DNA from: Ichthyosporea sp. XGB-2017a
Lineage: Eukaryota; Opisthokonta; Ichthyosporea
Assembly: GCA_002811675.1 (NCBI GenBank)
Contig: PDIM01000093.1
Location: forward strand, 77,948-110,477
Length of the DNA: 32,530 bases
Direction of reading: 5' to 3'
Every line of letters begins with the position of its first letter. Positions within the stretch are counted from its first letter, which is position 1. A model generated the notes under the pieces. It saw only the letters and a list, made by a program, of their open reading frames with translations. It did not search any database and was not told where the DNA came from. Shown piece by piece: positions 29,361 to 32,530 of this stretch. Position numbers and translations under genes: made by a program.

Positions 29361-31645
29361 TCAGTTCAAAAGATATTTTTCAGAGTTAAACTTCTGCGAG
29401 GAATCGAATCTTCGAAAATAGTGAAACAAATTCCATTCAGAAGAAGAAGAAGAAGAAGAAGAAGAAGAAGAAGAATTCCCTGTTACATGTAATCTGGCAA
29501 AGGAATCATATCCAAACCCGAGATGGCTTTCTGGCGCGGATAGCAACGTAAAGAAATTAAAGCTACTATTAGCTCCTCGATTCCAGAAGCCGGACGCATA
29601 TGTATCTACCAAGCCACGATAACTCACAAGATATTTTAACAGCTGCCCACTTTTATCATTGTGTTGATGCGCTCGAAAAACAGCACGAAGGAGTACTTTT
29701 CGTTGTTTCCCCTTTGAAGTGGACGCACTGCTCGAACCGGAGTAGGTTTTGTCGCTGTTAGGACTGTTGATGGCGTCGAGTAAATGTTCAATCAACTTTT
29801 GTCCATATGCCATTCCTCGCCCTCGAACATACGCCAGGAGCGGTGATTTTTTACCTTTTATAAAGTTCGCTAACAAATCCCCCCACATGAGTCCAAAAAA
29901 AAGCGGTCGCGTAGGGCTCTTTGGAATCGCATTGATCAATCTGCCCCTCAATGGAGCCATTTCCTCCGACAATAACTGGAACCCATTCAAGTCCCCGTTA
30001 TTCTTGTCCTCCAATCGCCTCAATGCACTCTCCCGACGAATCTCATCAATATACTCAAACAGAACCGATCCCAGTAGTCCTGGTTGCATTAACAGATTTT
30101 TCGGGTTATATCCCAATTCCCAACTCCCGTGAGAAAACTGCACAAACTCAAAACTCAAAGCATGATGACTATTTACATTAGAGCCCCCATTGATTTCCTC
30201 CACGCATATATGACTTTCCGAGTTGCTGCAGATAGTTCCCGCTTCTTCACCAGCAACACCCCCTCCTGCATCATTCCCAGTCTGAACAGGAAATCCCAAG
30301 TACACAGCAGCTGGCAAATATTGAAAAAATCGATTAACCACCAACCAAAACTGCTGAAAGTCCCTTTCGCTACCATCTCTAATAAGTTTTTCTTCCATCT
30401 CATTCTTAAACCCATAACGGAAAATAATCTCCAGATCTTCATGGTTGCCTCTACACAGAAAGACTGTAAAAGCATTAGCACCAAGGAAACAAAACAAAAA
30501 ACAAAAAAAACAAAAAGACAAAACTAACCTTGCGAAGGGTTCTTTGTCCAAAGCTTCAACAACACAAATAGAACTTCCAGTCCATCTGGTCCCCGATCCA
30601 CATAATCACCCAAAAATACCATAAAACAGCCTTCATTTAAAGTAAAATCCCCATTCAAGCACTGCAACCCAGAAGCAGATTCAGAATCATTGCCATCGAT
30701 ACCCTTCTTTCCTTTAGTCATCATTTCAAGAGTATTGATCAGACTTTTCAAGCTACCATGGATATCTCCCCACATATATACAGAACTATTGGATGGCAGC
30801 AATGCGCGTTGAGTGAACGGAACAAACTTGGACAGCAAATAACGAGTCGCCACTTTATCTTCGCCATTTAAGGTAGTTCCGCTGCCACTCTTTCGAGAAG
30901 ATTTGGGTGGGCGAAAGAAAGATGCATCTACCTGTCCTGCTAGCCACAGTTTCTGGCGCACGTTTTGATTATAGAACGAATTCATATATTCAAGCAATTC
31001 GTACTCCACCAAGGGTAAATCAAACTTGCTGAACCTCACCCCCATCCGAAATAATTCAGCATAGTCAGATAAAGTTGCCTCCTCCCTCTTGGCATAATAT
31101 CTCAATTGCCCAAAGAATCCTTTCATAAGGAGATTCTGGCTCTCCTCTTTGCCATCGAGTTCTTCTTCTTCATTTCTATCAACACTCACGGTTTTTCTTT
31201 TTTGATAATCCAATGCAAGAATCTCCTCAACAGTACCATCTCCATTTACACTTTTTTCCCTTCCCTTCCCTTGCTCTTTTCGCTTTCTCCTCGCTTTTTT
31301 TTCTTCAAAGAGCTTCTCTGCTCGAGTATAATCAAAGTTCAAATTACTACTAATCGTATCAGAACCTTCACTGCTCACAGAATCGTCTCCTTCCGATTGA
31401 TATAATTTACCATTTACACTATTCTGATGACCATACTGATCACTCACACGGTACAGTATTAGAGAACTTGCGAGCCCAAGAACAAGAAAAACCAAAAACA
31501 CCCATTTGAAGAGAGGACGCGGAGATGAAACAACGCGAGATGAGGAAGAAGAAGGAGAGGCGGGGGACGAAGAAGAAGAGGGAAACATAGGCCGTTCAAG
31601 GAGAAGTTTCCGTTGCACTCCGTCTAGTCTTTGTTCCTCCTTCAT
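29361..31645 (-). CDS. Membrane-anchored PPP-type phosphatase/metallophosphoesterase
   Basis: Two exons, 31645-30529 and 30463-29361, with a 65-bp GT-AG intron; the product is 739 residues. A Ser/Pro-rich N terminus is followed by one hydrophobic span at about 46-66, with no cleavage site seen, suggesting a type II protein with its catalytic part in the ER/Golgi lumen or outside the cell. The PPP motifs appear in order: GDIHG (about 292), GDYVDRG (about 346), GNHE (about 380, created by the splice junction region VFLCRGNHE), SHGSWELG in place of the usual HGG, GLMWGDLL, VRGRGMAYG and RAHQ (about 630). Metal ligands Asp, His, Asn and His are therefore all present. A charged linker of about 150 residues precedes the domain. 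A (TCT/TTC)n array encodes 12 Ser near the C terminus. The substrate is unknown and I do not assign a named subfamily. Confidence 0.88.
29440..29475. repeat. Coding (AAG)n trinucleotide array
   Basis: About 36 bp of GAA/AAG repeat on the + strand, encoding a run of 12 Ser near the C terminus of the PPP-type phosphatase. Confidence 0.95.
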
Positions 31646-32111
31646 CTCTAGAATCTGATAATCCCAGTCTTATCATCCATAGATCAAAATTACAATCATC
31701 AATCAATCAAAAGCCCATAATATTATGATTAAATCATTTGTTTGTCAACACAAATAATGTTTCAAAATGTGAAAAAATCAAAATCAAAATCGAAAATAAA
31801 GGAAGTTTCATATTAGGGTAATCTAAATCAGACTCTGCAAGCTGTGAATCGATAGCTAGCTATAGAAATGTGTTGGTCCTTGCCCTCGCTCCCACTGTGC
31901 AAATCAGCTCAGATGCTCACCCCAAAAAGGATTTACTCAGTTTGAGATTGCTTGATGGTGCTAGCTATAGAAATGCGTTGGTTCTTCCCTTCCCCTTTCT
32001 CCCACTGTGCAAATCAGCTCAGCTCCTCTTTACTCAGCTTGAGATAGCTTGATGGTGCTTCAGGGAAACATGGGAATTTTGGATTTAACAAACAAAACAA
32101 ATTAACAAAAA
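31646..32111. other. Intergenic: phosphatase upstream region to U6 3' end
   Basis: Contains the phosphatase promoter/leader (AT-rich, about 31646-31850), then a tandem duplication of about 100 bp (31855-32056). No coding region is supported. Confidence 0.5.
31855..32056. repeat. Diverged tandem duplication, about 100 bp per unit
   Basis: Unit 1 is 31855-31959 (105 bp) and unit 2 is 31960-32056 (97 bp), head to tail. Both begin GCTAGCTATAGAAATG, share the 20-base core CCCACTGTGCAAATCAGCTC, and end TTTACTCAG...GAGAT...GCTTGATGGT. Differences are scattered substitutions and a short indel in the middle, so the copy is not recent. Confidence 0.92.
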
Positions 32112-32116
32112 AAAAA
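32107..32116 (-). terminator. Pol III terminator of U6
   Basis: Ten consecutive T on the minus strand directly after the U6 3' sequence. Confidence 0.9.
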
Positions 32117-32230
32117 GTTTGGAAACGATTCTCGAATTCGCGTGTCATCCTTGCGCAGGGGCCATGCTAATCTTCTCTGTATTTTTTCCAATTTCGTATA
32201 TGTCCAAGGGGTGTTTCCACCACCTCAGAC
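32112..32230 (-). ncRNA. RNU6: U6 spliceosomal snRNA
   Basis: The minus strand carries the near-invariant U6 core: ATACAGAGAAGATTAGCATG (containing the ACAGAGA box), then CCCCTGCGCAAGGATGACACG (containing the AGC-type U4-pairing and internal stem-loop region), ending in a run of ten T at 32116-32107, the Pol III terminator. The 5' end is inferred at about 32230. There, GTCTGAGG (32230-32223) pairs with CCTTGGAC (32209-32202), allowing two G-U pairs, and within it GGTG pairs with CACC around a GAAA tetraloop. This gives the expected 5' stem-loop directly before ACATATACG. The RNA is the catalytic core of the spliceosome. The 3' end is approximate, within the T run. Confidence 0.95.
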
Positions 32231-32255
32231 AGAACTATACTGGGATCCTGATTCC

Positions 32256-32263
32256 TATTTATA
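32256..32263 (-). promoter_or_regulatory. TATA box of U6
   Basis: TATAAATA on the minus strand, 26-33 bases upstream of the inferred U6 5' end. This is the position expected for a type 3 Pol III promoter, where TATA selects the polymerase. Confidence 0.8.
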
Positions 32264-32343
32264 CTGCACACTTGACCACTCCCCCCTCCATGTGATGGGA
32301 CCTCCCCCCCCCCCCAAGGGACACTAGTCGAACTATGAATATC

Positions 32344-32373
32344 GGGTTAGGGGTAGGGTAGGGTAGGGGTGGG
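32344..32373 (+). repeat. Telomere-like G-rich tract
   Basis: Irregular repeats of GGGTTA, GGGGTA and GGGTA (six G-runs of at least three). They resemble TTAGGG-type telomere DNA but are degenerate and short. The tract lies about 115-143 bases upstream of U6. Confidence 0.7.
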
Positions 32374-32406
32374 ATATATTTATAAAAAAACTTCACACCC
32401 TATTCC

Positions 32407-32530
<124 letters not shown>

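Overview
The window looks like a compact, gene-dense nuclear segment from a eukaryote, most likely an opisthokont and probably a holozoan protist or an early-branching lineage. The main evidence is a full classical dynamin with the animal domain order (GTPase, stalk, PH, GED, proline-rich tail) and an animal-like N terminus. Supporting evidence is an MDM1 centriole/microtubule protein with SEYxxxF repeats, an LPCAT-type acyltransferase with EF-hands, and ADF/cofilin. MDM1 hints at a lineage that has or had centrioles or flagella. Introns are few (0-3 per gene), mostly 65-120 bp, with GT-AG ends. The lineage assignment is inference from protein resemblance only.

Layout, left to right: MDM1-like (+); SDP1/Tgl-type patatin lipase (-); RCC1 (-, 3 exons); a divergent promoter region with mirrored TG arrays; classical dynamin (+); Vps52 (-), convergent with dynamin and only 76 bp away; a large SPRY plus IQ-motif protein (-); an 85-base T run and a 909-base assembly gap; a C2H2-finger coiled-coil protein (+, 3 exons); an LPCAT-like acyltransferase with EF-hands (-); ADF/cofilin (+, 3 exons); a POLE3/Dpb4-like histone-fold protein (-, 4 exons); GPI1/PIG-Q (-, 3 exons); a possible small membrane protein (-); a membrane-anchored PPP-type phosphatase (-, 2 exons); a tandem duplication of about 100 bp; and a U6 snRNA (-) with a well-placed TATA box. 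A telomere-like G-rich tract and a T-rich contig end follow.

The genes are mainly housekeeping: membrane traffic (dynamin, Vps52), lipid metabolism and anchors (patatin lipase, LPCAT, GPI1), nuclear functions (RCC1, POLE3, U6) and cytoskeleton (cofilin, MDM1). They do not form an operon or one obvious pathway. The least understood proteins are the SPRY-IQ protein, the zinc-finger coiled-coil protein, the anchored PPP phosphatase and the small membrane ORF. I saw no CRISPR array, convincing transposon coding region, retroelement or tRNA gene.
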